A DNA stretch of 64,000 nt from the NCBI RefSeq assembly GCF_027941915.1, contig NZ_CP116009.1, forward strand, positions 4,092,001 to 4,156,000, read 5' to 3'. Position 1 is the stretch's first letter. The number at the start of each line of letters is the position of its first letter. Positions 35,659 to 43,646 of the stretch are shown piece by piece. This DNA is from Ramlibacter tataouinensis (GTDB lineage: Bacteria; Pseudomonadota; Gammaproteobacteria; Burkholderiales; Burkholderiaceae_C). The position numbers and the translations under genes are program-made. Under the pieces are notes generated by a model. That model searched no databases. It had not been told where the DNA came from and was given only the letters and a program-made list of their open reading frames with translations.

Positions 35659-36546
35659 ATGAAGGGCATGTCCGCGCGCGCCACCCGGGCCGCCGTGCTG
35701 GTGGTGGCGGCTCTCGTGCTGGCCGGCTGCGGTTCGCGCACGCGCGCACCGGCACCGGTGGAGGATCGCAGCGCAGGCGTGCGCACGGCGCCGGCGACGG
35801 CCGGGGTGACCGTCACCCCGATCGAGCCTGCCAAGACCCTGCCCGGCGCCGAGAACGCCGGCAAGCCCGGGTACTACACGGTCCGCCAGGGCGACACGCT
35901 GATCCGCATCGGCCTGGAGAGCGGGCAGAACTGGCGCGACATCGTGCGCTGGAACAACCTCGACAACCCCAACGTCATCGAAGTGGGCCAGGTGCTGCGC
36001 GTCGCGCCGCCCGAGACGGCCGTTGCCCGCCCGGTGCCGCCCCCTGCCGTGCTGCCGGCGCCCGGCGCCTCGCAACCCGCGCAGGGTGGCTCGCCAGCTG
36101 CCACGGCGCCGCGCGGCACCGTCACCACCGCCGCACCCGGGCCGGCCGCGCAGCCGCCGGTGCCGGCCGAGGAAGAAGTCGCCTGGGGCTGGCCGGCGCC
36201 GGGCAACAGCACGGTGATCGCCACCTTCGACGAAGTGCGCAACAAGGGCCTGGACATCGGCGGCCGCGCCGGCGATCCGGTGCTGGCGGCGGCCGATGGC
36301 CGGGTGGTGTATGCCGGTGCCGGCCTGCGCGGCTACGGCAACCTGATCATCCTCAAGCACAACAACACCTACCTGACCGCCTACGCCCACAACCAGGCGC
36401 TGCTGGTCAAGGAAGACCAGAACGTGCGCAAGGGCCAGAAGATCGCCGAGATGGGCTCGAGCGACACCGACCGGGTGAAGCTGCACTTCGAGATCCGCCG
36501 GCAAGGCAAGCCGATCGATCCCGCGAACCTGCTGCCGCCGAGGTAA
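35659..36546 (+). CDS. nlpD: NlpD-like lipoprotein, LysM plus degenerate M23 domain
   Basis: The 295-residue lipoprotein has signal peptide and lipobox LAGC. A LysM domain covers about residues 75-120 (YYTVRQGDTLIRIGLESGQNWRDIVRWNNL). A Pro/Ala-rich linker follows, then a C-terminal M23/LytM domain (residues 175-290). The usual first zinc-binding His of HxGxD is replaced (NKGLDI), as in E. coli NlpD, so it should not cut peptidoglycan itself but activate an amidase at the division site. I chose ATG 35659, with GAAGGAAC upstream; a TTG at 35641 is in frame. It ends 3 bases before rpoS. In other proteobacteria the rpoS promoter lies inside nlpD. Confidence 0.95.
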   Translation: MKGMSARATRAAVLVVAALVLAGCGSRTRAPAPVEDRSAGVRTAPATAGVTVTPIEPAKTLPGAENAGKPGYYTVRQGDTLIRIGLESGQNWRDIVRWNNLDNPNVIEVGQVLRVAPPETAVARPVPPPAVLPAPGASQPAQGGSPAATAPRGTVTTAAPGPAAQPPVPAEEEVAWGWPAPGNSTVIATFDEVRNKGLDIGGRAGDPVLAAADGRVVYAGAGLRGYGNLIILKHNNTYLTAYAHNQALLVKEDQNVRKGQKIAEMGSSDTDRVKLHFEIRRQGKPIDPANLLPPR

Positions 36547-36549
36547 GCC

Positions 36550-37533
36550 ATGCGCCGGCGCGACGGAAAGGGCGAAGTCCCCGATCCGGGCGCGAAGCAG
36601 CGCAGTGCGCCCTCCCGGCAGGCGCCCGCCGCCGACGATCCTGCGCCGGGGCTGGACTTGCGCCCCGATCTGGCCGGCGAGTCCAGCGACACGCTGACGC
36701 TCTACCTGCGCGACGTGCGCCGCACCGAGCTGTTCACCGCGCAGCAGGAGTACGACACGGCGGTGCGCGCGCAAGCCGGCGACTTCCACGCGCGCCAGTC
36801 CATGATCGAGCACAACCTGCGGCTGGTGGTCAGCATCGCCAAGGGCTACCTGGGGCGCGGCGTGCCGCTGTCGGACCTGATCGAGGAAGGCAACCTGGGC
36901 CTGATGCATGCCATCGGCAAGTTCGAGCCGCAGCGGGGTTTCCGTTTCTCCACCTACGCGACCTGGTGGATCCGGCAGTCGGTCGAGCGCGCCGTCATGA
37001 ACCAGGGCCGCACGATCCGCTTGCCGGTGCACGTGGTGCGCGAGTTGCAGCAGGTGCTGCGGGCGCGCCGGATGCTGGAGAGCGATCCGGCATTCCAGGC
37101 GGCGCGCCGCGGCGACGGCGTGCGGGTGGAGGACGTCGCCGCGCTGGTGGGCCGCGAGGTGCAGGAGGTGGCCCACCTGCTGGCGATGGCGGAGGCGCCG
37201 CGCTCGCTCGATGCGGCGCTGGACCGCTCGGACGAGGACCACACGCTGGCCGATTCGCTGGCCGACGATGCCGCGGTCGATCCCACCGGTGCCGCGCAGG
37301 AGCGCGAGGTCGAGCGGCTGCTCGCGACCTGGATCGAGACGCTGTCGCAGCGCGAGCAGGAAGTGCTGGAGGGCCGCTTCGGCCTGAAGGACCGCGACCC
37401 CGAGACGCTGGAGGTGCTGAGCGACCGCCTGGGCCTCACGCGCGAGCGCGTGCGCCAGATCCAGAACGAGGCCCTGCTCAAGCTCAGGCGCCAGCTCAAC
37501 CGCGATGGCATCGACCGCTCGGCGCTGTTCTGA
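36550..37533 (+). CDS. rpoS: RNA polymerase sigma factor RpoS
   Basis: RpoS of 327 residues has region 1.2/2 ([25 protein letters not shown], then [59 protein letters not shown]), region 3 and a C-terminal region 4 helix-turn-helix ([22 protein letters not shown]). It is the stationary-phase and general-stress sigma factor. The N-terminal 45 residues are charged and variable. It lies directly after nlpD, as in gamma- and betaproteobacteria. Confidence 0.96.
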   Translation: MRRRDGKGEVPDPGAKQRSAPSRQAPAADDPAPGLDLRPDLAGESSDTLTLYLRDVRRTELFTAQQEYDTAVRAQAGDFHARQSMIEHNLRLVVSIAKGYLGRGVPLSDLIEEGNLGLMHAIGKFEPQRGFRFSTYATWWIRQSVERAVMNQGRTIRLPVHVVRELQQVLRARRMLESDPAFQAARRGDGVRVEDVAALVGREVQEVAHLLAMAEAPRSLDAALDRSDEDHTLADSLADDAAVDPTGAAQEREVERLLATWIETLSQREQEVLEGRFGLKDRDPETLEVLSDRLGLTRERVRQIQNEALLKLRRQLNRDGIDRSALF

Positions 37534-37548
37534 GCACCGGCGGATGAA

Positions 37549-37569
37549 CCCTCCCCCATCGAGGGAGGG
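37549..37569 (+). repeat. GC-rich hairpin after rpoS
   Basis: CCCTCCC/GGGAGGG arms enclose a 7-nt loop starting 16 nt after the rpoS stop. An overlapping imperfect pairing of GAACCC-CCCATC with GATGGGGGTTC (37546-37583) is an alternative fold. There is no T-run, so a classical terminator is unlikely. It could stabilise the rpoS 3' end or be an intergenic repeat element. Confidence 0.5.
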
Positions 37570-37589
37570 CAGGATGGGGGTTCCTGAGG

Positions 37590-37616
37590 ATGAGGGCACT
37601 GATACAGTGCCCTCAT
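37590..37616. promoter_or_regulatory. 27-bp perfect palindrome covering a -10 and the start codon
   Basis: Two 12-bp arms, ATGAGGGCACTG and CAGTGCCCTCAT, flank the 3-nt centre ATA with no mismatch. The last AT belongs to the ATG of the PolB-like exonuclease (37615). TACAGT (37603-37608) ends 6 nt before that ATG and may be a -10 box giving a leaderless message. As DNA this is a plausible repressor operator. As RNA from an upstream start it would bury the start codon in a stem. Confidence 0.6.
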
Positions 37617-38400
37617 GAGTTGGCCTGTTCTTGTCTTCGATGTCGAATCCATTCCCGATGTGGCGGGGCTGCGCCTGCTGCGCGACGCCCCCGCCGAGCA
37701 CACCGACGCCCAGGTCTGGGACGCCTGGTGCCAGGAGCGCAAGGACAAGGGCCAGAGCGACTTCGCGCCGCTGCACCTGCAGCGCGTGCTGGTGATCAGT
37801 TGCGTGTTCCGCAGCGGCGAGGGGCTGCGCGTGCATTCCTTCGTCGATCGCGACGGCGCCAGCGAAGGCCGCGTGATCCAGAACTTCTTCAGCAGCATCG
37901 ACAAGCACGTGCCGCAATTGGTGAGCTGGAACGGCGGCGGCTTCGACCTGCCGGTGCTGCACTGGCGCGGCCTGCAGCACGGGGTGGTCGCCGACAAGTA
38001 CTGGGACCTGGGCGAGGACGACCGCGAGTTCAAGTGGAACAACTACATCAGCCGCTACCACCTGCGCCACATGGACCTGATGGACCTGCTGGCGATGTAC
38101 CAGCCGCGCGCCAATGCGCCGATGGACGCCATGGCCAAGCTGTGCGGCTTTCCCGGCAAGCTGGGCATGGACGGCAGCCAGGTCTATCAGGCGTACCTTG
38201 ACGGCAAGCTGGAGGAGATCCGCCGCTACTGCGAGACCGACGTGATGAACACCTACCTGCTGTACTGCCGCTACCAGAAGATGCGCGGCGGCCTCAGCGA
38301 GGCCGAGTACGGGCAGGAGATCGCGCTGGTCAAGGACAGCCTCGGGACGCTCGCGGACACCGAACCGCACTGGCGCGAGTACCTGCAGGCCTGGGCCTGA
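37615..38400 (+). CDS. Predicted 3'-5' exonuclease, PolB-like (DNA_pol_B_exo2)
   Basis: The 261-residue protein is a stand-alone DEDD-type exonuclease. ExoI is VFDVESIPD (Asp-Glu pair at the N-terminus), ExoII is LVSWNGGGFDLPVL, and ExoIII is RRYCETDVMNTYLLY (the Tyr-x3-Asp type, DEDDy). It matches the PF10108 family of PolB-like proofreading domains without a polymerase. The role is probably DNA or RNA 3'-end processing; no partner is evident. The start lies at the edge of a 27-bp perfect palindrome, with no Shine-Dalgarno sequence. Confidence 0.88.
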   Translation: MSWPVLVFDVESIPDVAGLRLLRDAPAEHTDAQVWDAWCQERKDKGQSDFAPLHLQRVLVISCVFRSGEGLRVHSFVDRDGASEGRVIQNFFSSIDKHVPQLVSWNGGGFDLPVLHWRGLQHGVVADKYWDLGEDDREFKWNNYISRYHLRHMDLMDLLAMYQPRANAPMDAMAKLCGFPGKLGMDGSQVYQAYLDGKLEEIRRYCETDVMNTYLLYCRYQKMRGGLSEAEYGQEIALVKDSLGTLADTEPHWREYLQAWA

Positions 38401-38438
38401 GCGCCGGCCGCCGCCCGGCGGCCTGAGACAATCGGGGG

Positions 38439-39830
38439 ATGACAGCAGACAACGACGGCGCTTCCGCTGCCTTGCCGGAAGGCTGGCTGGCGGTGGATGC
38501 GCTGGATCTCGAGGCGCGCGGCGTGGCCCACCGCGCCGACGGCAAGGTGGTGTTCATCGAGGGCGCACTGCCTTTCGAGCAGGTCAGCGCCGCCATCGGC
38601 CGCCGCAAGAACAACTGGGAGCAGGGCCAGCTCACCGCCATCCATCGTGAATCGTCGCAGCGGGTGCGGCCGCGCTGCCCCCATTTCGGCCTGCACGAGG
38701 GCGCCTGCGGCGGCTGCAAGATGCAGCACCTGCACCCGGGCGCGCAGGTGGCCATCAAGCAGCGCGTGCTGGAAGACGACCTCTTGCACCTGGCCAAGGT
38801 CCGGCCCGAACGGGTGCTGCGGCCGATCGAGGGCCCGGCCTGGAACTACCGCTGGCGGGCGCGCTTCTCGGTGCGACACGTGCGCAAGAAGGGCACGGTG
38901 CTGGTGGGGTTCCACGAGCGCAAGAGCCGCTACGTGGCCGACATCCGCGAGTGCCATGTGGTGCCGGTCCATGTGAGCGACCTGCTGCTGCCGCTGCGCG
39001 CATTGATCGGGTCCATGGAGGCGATCGAGACCTGCCCGCAGATCGAGCTGGCCTGCGGCGACGACGTCACCGCCCTGGTGCTGCGGCACCTGGAGCCGCT
39101 CAGCGAAGGCGACCTGGCCAAGCTGCGGGCGTTCGCGCAAGCGCACCCCGGCGTCCAATGGTGGCTGCAGCCGAAGGGCCCGGACAGCGTCCGCCTGCTC
39201 GATGAGGGCGGCCCGCCGCTTTCCTACACGCTGCCGGAGTTCGGCATCGCCATGCCGTTCCGGCCGACGGACTTCACCCAGGTCAACCCGCACATCAATC
39301 GGGTGCTGGTGTCCACCGCCCTGGGGCTGCTGGACGTGCAACCGCAGGAGCGGGTGATCGACTGGTTCTGCGGGCTGGGCAACTTCACGCTGCCGCTGGC
39401 CACCCGCGCACGCGAGGTGCTGGGCCTCGAGGGCAGCGAGGCGCTGGTGGCGCGCTCGCGCGAGAACCTGGCGCTCAACGCCGCCCGGCGGCCGCTGGCG
39501 CCCACGCAGTTCGCGGCCCGCAACCTGTTCGAGATGATGCCGCAGCAACTGGTGGCCGACGGCGTCGCCCACAAGTGGCTGGTGGACCCGCCGCGCGAGG
39601 GCGCCTTCGCGCTGGCCAAGGCGCTGGCCGACCTGCACCAGCAGCCGGAACTCGCCGCAGGCTGGACGGCGCCGCGGCGCATCGTCTATGTCAGCTGCAA
39701 CCCGGCCACGCTGGCGCGCGATGCCGGCCTGCTGGTGCACCAGGCCGGCTATCGCTGCAGCGCCGCCGGGGTGGTCAACATGTTCCCGCACACCGCGCAC
39801 GTCGAGAGCATGGCGGTGTTCGACCGCTAG
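38439..39830 (+). CDS. rlmD: 23S rRNA (uracil-1939-C5)-methyltransferase
   Basis: The 463-residue RlmD has an N-terminal TRAM domain (residues about 14-70). Iron-sulfur cysteines are Cys80, Cys90 and Cys93 ([22 protein letters not shown] region), plus a later Cys in IRECHVV. The SAM-binding methyltransferase domain has [12 protein letters not shown] and DPPREGA, with catalytic Cys420 in [11 protein letters not shown]. It methylates U1939 of 23S rRNA. GACAAT ends 6 nt before the ATG. CGGGGG lies between them but is too close to the ATG to act as a ribosome site, so leaderless initiation is likely. Confidence 0.95.
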   Translation: MTADNDGASAALPEGWLAVDALDLEARGVAHRADGKVVFIEGALPFEQVSAAIGRRKNNWEQGQLTAIHRESSQRVRPRCPHFGLHEGACGGCKMQHLHPGAQVAIKQRVLEDDLLHLAKVRPERVLRPIEGPAWNYRWRARFSVRHVRKKGTVLVGFHERKSRYVADIRECHVVPVHVSDLLLPLRALIGSMEAIETCPQIELACGDDVTALVLRHLEPLSEGDLAKLRAFAQAHPGVQWWLQPKGPDSVRLLDEGGPPLSYTLPEFGIAMPFRPTDFTQVNPHINRVLVSTALGLLDVQPQERVIDWFCGLGNFTLPLATRAREVLGLEGSEALVARSRENLALNAARRPLAPTQFAARNLFEMMPQQLVADGVAHKWLVDPPREGAFALAKALADLHQQPELAAGWTAPRRIVYVSCNPATLARDAGLLVHQAGYRCSAAGVVNMFPHTAHVESMAVFDR

Positions 39831-39900
39831 CAGCGGGGGAGGGCGGTTCCTTCCGCACCTGCAAGGCAAAGGCGGGCGAACAGAGGCCGCCCGGCAAAAC

Positions 39901-39925
39901 GAAAGGGGCCCGCGGGGGCCCTTTC
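39901..39925. terminator. Possible bidirectional terminator between rlmD and the BI-1 gene
   Basis: GAAAGGG/CCCTTTC arms with an inner GC-rich extension of three pairs form a hairpin between convergent genes. A-rich sequence lies on the left and TCTTT on the right, so it could act weakly in both directions. Confidence 0.6.
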
Positions 39926-39945
39926 CGTCTTTGCGTCGAGTCCGT

Positions 39946-40638
39946 CTAGTCGGAGCTGCCGCCCAGCCCGAACAGCACCAGCAGGCTCTGGAAGACGTTG
40001 TAGATGCTCAGGTACACGCCCAAAGTGGCGGTGATGTAGTTGGTCTCCTCGCCGTCGCGCACGCGCTTGAGGTCGTACAGGATGAAGAACGAGAAGATGC
40101 CGATCACCAGCACCGACAGGGTGATCATCAGCGCGCCGCTTTGCAGGAACACGTTGGCGATGCCGGCCACCAGCACCAGGATGGCCCCGATGAACATGAA
40201 CTTGGCCATGCTCGACAGGTCGCGCTTGACGATGGTGGACATCGTCGCCATGCCCAGGAAGATGGCGCCCGTGCCGGCGAACGCGGTCATCACCAGGCTG
40301 GCGCCGTTGCTGAAGCCCAGCACGATGCCCAGCAGGCGCGAGAGCATCACGCCCATGAAGAAGGTGAAGCCCAGCAGGATCGGCACGCCGGCCGCCGAGT
40401 TCTTGAACTTCTCGATGGCGAACATGAAGCCGAAGGCGCCGCCCAGGAACACGATCAGGCCGAGGCCGGGCGACAGCGCACGGGCGATGCCGGTTTGCAG
40501 GCCCAGCCAGGCACCCAGCACGGTCGGCACCATCGACAGGGCCAGCAGCCAGTAGGTGTTGCGCAGCACACGGTTGCGCTCCTGCGCCGGCGACAGGGCA
40601 TAGCCGTAGCCGGCTGCGGAAGTGACTTGCTCGTTCAT
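39946..40638 (-). CDS. Bax inhibitor-1/YccA family membrane protein
   Basis: The 230-residue protein has seven hydrophobic spans and the BI-1 family hallmarks: NTYWLLALSMVPTVLGAWLG near the start, and the C-terminal span FFILYDLKRV with the conserved Asp of the Ca2+-leak/pH-sensor pair. Bacterial members (YccA/YetJ) are inner-membrane proteins; YccA modulates FtsH proteolysis and YetJ conducts Ca2+. A good Shine-Dalgarno AAAGGAG lies 8 nt before the ATG. It is convergent with rlmD and divergent from the HbpS/GlcG gene. Confidence 0.9.
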   Translation of the reverse strand: MNEQVTSAAGYGYALSPAQERNRVLRNTYWLLALSMVPTVLGAWLGLQTGIARALSPGLGLIVFLGGAFGFMFAIEKFKNSAAGVPILLGFTFFMGVMLSRLLGIVLGFSNGASLVMTAFAGTGAIFLGMATMSTIVKRDLSSMAKFMFIGAILVLVAGIANVFLQSGALMITLSVLVIGIFSFFILYDLKRVRDGEETNYITATLGVYLSIYNVFQSLLVLFGLGGSSD

Positions 40639-40764
40639 CCGGTAACTCCTTTGACTGGACGGTTATTGGATGCGGGGATTCTAGGTGGGTTCCCCGGCCG
40701 GCCCGAAAAAGAAAGACCACCGGGGGCCAGCCGGTATCCTCGGCCTTTTTCCAACGCGACAACC

Positions 40765-41172
40765 ATGAAGACCAGACTCACCCTCGAACTCGCCGACCTG
40801 AAGGCCATTGCCGCCGCCGCCGAAGCCGAAGCGCTCAAGCACCAGTGGGCCGTCACCATCGCCATCGTCGACGACGGCGGCCACCTGCTGTGGCTGCAGC
40901 GGCTCGATGGCGCCCCGCCGGTGTCGGCCCACATCGCGCCCGCCAAGGCGCACACGGCGGCGCTCGGCCGGCGCGAGAGCCGCGTGTACGAGGAAATCAT
41001 CAACGGCGGGCGCTACTCGTTCCTGAGCGCGCCCGACCTGCGCGGCATGCTGGAGGGCGGCGTGCCGATCCTGAAGGACGGCCAGTGCCTGGGCGCCGTG
41101 GGCGTCAGCGGCGTGAAGTCCAGCGAGGACGCGCAGATCGCCCGTGCCGGCATCGCCGCCATCGGGCTCTGA
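40765..41172 (+). CDS. HbpS/GlcG-family (DUF336) haem-binding-type protein
   Basis: The 135-residue protein has the compact alpha/beta DUF336 fold signature: VTIAIVDDGGHLLWLQRLDGAPP, IAPAKAHTAAL, GGVPILKDGQCLGAVGVSG and SSEDAQIARAGIAAIG. Relatives include HbpS (extracellular haem binding), GlcG and cofactor-binding PduO C-terminal domains. It lacks a signal peptide, so it is probably cytoplasmic. Its 3' end is 21 nt from the convergent hemP, and this nearness to a haem/iron operon makes a haem link plausible though unproven. Confidence 0.85.
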   Translation: MKTRLTLELADLKAIAAAAEAEALKHQWAVTIAIVDDGGHLLWLQRLDGAPPVSAHIAPAKAHTAALGRRESRVYEEIINGGRYSFLSAPDLRGMLEGGVPILKDGQCLGAVGVSGVKSSEDAQIARAGIAAIGL

Positions 41173-41193
41173 CCGGCGCGTCGCCGCGCCTTC

Positions 41194-41387
41194 TTACTTG
41201 GTGAGGATCAGCTTGCCCAGCCGGGTGGCCTGCAGGCGGTAGACCTCGCCCTGGTGGCGGATCTCGACCCAGCGGTTGCCGGCCAGCAGCGCGTCGCTGT
41301 CCAGCGGCTTGCGGGCCGCCGGGGGCGGCGCCGGTGCCTGGCTGCACCGGGGCTCGCCAGGGGGCGCGGGGGCGGCCGGCCCGGCGT

Positions 41388-41391
<4 letters not shown>
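41194..41391 (-). CDS. hemP: Haemin uptake protein HemP
   Basis: The 65-residue protein has a Pro/Ala-rich N-terminal half and a HemP core at the C-terminus: VEIRHQGEVYRLQATRLGKLILTK, the family's nearly invariant ending. HemP/HmuP proteins help activate haem receptor genes under iron limitation. It is the last gene of the tonB-exbB-exbD-hemP set, overlapping exbD by 4 bases (ATGA). Confidence 0.92.
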
Positions 41392-41801
<410 letters not shown>

Positions 41802-41803
41802 GC

Positions 41804-42520
41804 TCAGCTTCCCTTCTTCATGGAGACCACGTTGGCCGGCGCGCTGCCGGCGCTCACGCGCGTGCCGGTGAGGAAGTAGGCGTGCAGGTCGTGGGCGAAG
41901 CGGTTGAGCTTCATCAACACCGACTTGTTGCCGCGCACCAGGGCGTTGTAGCCGAGCACCGCCGGAATCGCGACCGCCAGGCCCATCGCCGTCATCACCA
42001 GCGCCTCGCCGATCGGTCCCGCCACCTGGTCGATCGTGGCCTGGCCGGCCGTGCTCATGGTCAGCAGCGCGTGGTAGATGCCCCAGACGGTGCCGAACAG
42101 GCCGATGAAGGGCGCCGTGGAACCGACCGAGGCCAGCACCGCCAGCCCCGATTGCAGGCGCGCGGTGGATTCGTCGATCGAGTTGCGCAGGCTGCGCGTG
42201 AGCCATTCGCTGGCGCCCAGCGTATCGTGCAGCTGCGGCTGCGCATGGTGGTGGGCGGTGGACTCGCGCCCCTCGGTGGCCAGCGCGCGGAACGGGTTGG
42301 CCGGGTCCGCCCCCAGTTTGGCCAGGCCGTCGGCGAAATCGGCGCTGTGCCAGAAGCTTTCGGTGCGGCGGGCCTGGGCGGCGTAGCGGCGCAGGTCCAA
42401 TGCCTTGACCACGATCACCCACCAGGAGGCCAGCGACATGGCCAGCAGCATCAGGGCCGTGCCGCGCATCACGAGGTCGCCCTGGGCCCACAGGTGCAAC
42501 AAGCCGAATTCGTTGTTCAT
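41804..42520 (-). CDS. exbB: Biopolymer transport protein ExbB
   Basis: The 238-residue ExbB/TolQ/MotA family protein has three spans. The conserved region SVGSTAPFIGLFGTVWGIYHAL opens the second span, and PIGEALVMTAMGLAVAIPAVLGYN forms the third. It is the pentameric channel subunit of the TonB motor. It overlaps tonB by 4 bases (ATGA), so translation is coupled. Confidence 0.95.
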   Translation of the reverse strand: MNNEFGLLHLWAQGDLVMRGTALMLLAMSLASWWVIVVKALDLRRYAAQARRTESFWHSADFADGLAKLGADPANPFRALATEGRESTAHHHAQPQLHDTLGASEWLTRSLRNSIDESTARLQSGLAVLASVGSTAPFIGLFGTVWGIYHALLTMSTAGQATIDQVAGPIGEALVMTAMGLAVAIPAVLGYNALVRGNKSVLMKLNRFAHDLHAYFLTGTRVSAGSAPANVVSMKKGS

Positions 42521-43260
42521 CGCGTTCTCTCCGCGTATCTCACTGGAAAATCGTAGGTCCACTCGACCGGCACGCCGTTGCGCGTGGCCGGCCGGAACTT
42601 GAGCTTGCGCGCGCCCTCGAGCGCGGCCTTGTCCAGGCGGTCGTAGCCGCTGGAGCGAGCCAGCTCCACCCGCGTGGCGAAGCCGTTGACGCCCACGGTC
42701 ACGCGCAGCAGCACGGTGCCGTACTCGCCCAGCCGGCGCGAAATCGCCGGTGGGCGGAAGGCCTCCTCGTTGGCGGCGTAGTCCGCGTCCACCATCGGCA
42801 GGCTCACCGGCGCCGGCGCCGGCGGGGCGGGCGGCGCGGGCACCGAGGCGGGCGCGGGCGGCGCCACCGGCGCGGCAATGGGCGGAGCCGGCGGCTGGGG
42901 CGCCGTCGTGCCCAGCGGTGCCGTCGGCGAAGGCGCGGTCTCGGGAATGGCGGCCGGCAGCGGTGCGGGCGGCCGCGGCGCGGGGCGGGGCGCCGGAGCC
43001 TTGCGGGGAACCGGCGCAGGCGCGGGCCTGGGCGGCGGCGGGACCGGGGGCGGTGGTGCCGGCGGCGGCGCGGCGGGCTCGGCCGGCTGCGCGGGGATGA
43101 TTTCGCTGACGACCTGCACCGGCACCACGATCTCGGGCGGCTGCTGGCGCAGCAGCCCATGCTGCAGCGCCCACAGCGCCGCTGCGTGCGCCAGCAGCAC
43201 GCCACCGGCTACGGCGGCGTTGCGGCGGCGGAAGGGCAGGGAAATCGGCGGCATCGACAC
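42517..43260 (-). CDS. tonB: Energy transducer TonB
   Basis: The 247-residue TonB has one N-terminal span (about residues 14-35), a Pro/Ala-rich periplasmic linker of roughly 110 residues, and a C-terminal TonB domain (YGTVLLRVTVGVNGFATRVELARSSGYDRLDKAALEGARKLKFRPA). It links the ExbBD motor to outer-membrane receptors such as the siderophore receptor at 45454-47679. The start is GTG 43260 or ATG 43254; no clear ribosome site precedes either, consistent with coupling to the upstream small ORF, which ends 19 nt before. Confidence 0.95.
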   Translation of the reverse strand: MSMPPISLPFRRRNAAVAGGVLLAHAAALWALQHGLLRQQPPEIVVPVQVVSEIIPAQPAEPAAPPPAPPPPVPPPPRPAPAPVPRKAPAPRPAPRPPAPLPAAIPETAPSPTAPLGTTAPQPPAPPIAAPVAPPAPASVPAPPAPPAPAPVSLPMVDADYAANEEAFRPPAISRRLGEYGTVLLRVTVGVNGFATRVELARSSGYDRLDKAALEGARKLKFRPATRNGVPVEWTYDFPVRYAERTR

Positions 43261-43279
43261 GGTGCGGGGCGGCGGGGGC

Positions 43280-43354
43280 TCAGTCGCGCAGGGCCCACCA
43301 GGCAGCGCCCAGCACCAGCGGCAGGATCAGGCCAAGGAGGACGAACAACCCCAT
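43280..43354 (-). CDS. Putative 24-residue membrane microprotein
   Basis: A 25-codon ORF (ATG to TGA) lies between bfd and tonB on the same strand. The product begins MGLFVLLGLILPLVLG and ends ALRD: one hydrophobic helix with a short charged tail. GGAG sits 7 nt before the ATG. It overlaps the last 28 bases of bfd in another frame and ends 19 nt before tonB, filling what would otherwise be an odd gap in a tightly packed operon. No family recognised; expression is unproven. Confidence 0.5.
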   Translation of the reverse strand: MGLFVLLGLILPLVLGAAWWALRD

Positions 43355-43566
43355 GCGCCCGCTCCGCAACCACAGCCTTCATGCTGCACCGCCGCGACGG
43401 GAGCCGCCGGGTTGCATTGTGCGACCACGTCCCGGGCGCAAGTCTCGCACTGGCCGCACTGGGTCGCCACGCCCAGCTCGAACTGGATGTCGTCGAAGCT
43501 CATCCCCGCGCGGGCATGGCGGGCGATCTCGCGGTCGGAGATACGGCGGCAGACACAGACGATCAT
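43327..43566 (-). CDS. bfd: Bacterioferritin-associated ferredoxin-like (2Fe-2S)
   Basis: The 79-residue protein has the BFD-like [2Fe-2S] cysteine pattern: Cys4-x-Cys6 (MIVCVCRRIS), then Cys37-x2-Cys40 in QCGQCETCARDVV. Bfd delivers electrons to bacterioferritin haem to release stored iron. The Cys- and Gly-rich tail (EGCGCGAGAWGC) is an unusual addition. A -35 TTGCAA / -10 TAAAAT pair with a Fur-like box in its spacer lies upstream, so repression by Fur is expected. It heads the operon leading to tonB-exbBD-hemP. Confidence 0.88.
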   Translation of the reverse strand: MIVCVCRRISDREIARHARAGMSFDDIQFELGVATQCGQCETCARDVVAQCNPAAPVAAVQHEGCGCGAGAWGCSSSLA

Positions 43567-43607
43567 GGCGGGGTACTGCGGAGGGGATGCTGGAAGGCGA
43601 TGGGCAA

Positions 43608-43637
43608 ATTTTAAATGCGAATCGATCGCATTTGCAA
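43608..43637 (-). promoter_or_regulatory. Promoter with embedded Fur-like box upstream of bfd
   Basis: The 20-mer AAATGCGAATCGATCGCATT (43613-43632) has 7-bp inverted arms AATGCGA/TCGCATT around ATCGA and resembles betaproteobacterial Fur boxes. On the minus strand it fills the spacer between TTGCAA (43637-43632) and TAAAAT (43613-43608). Transcription would start near 43601, about 35 nt before the bfd start. An identical 20-mer precedes the siderophore receptor. Confidence 0.78.
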
Positions 43638-43646
43638 TGACCCAGA

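Noticed and set aside
37598..37609. LexA box inside the palindrome (CTG...CAG)
   Set aside because: LexA boxes need CTGT-N8-ACAG; here the CTG and CAG halves are only 3 nt apart.
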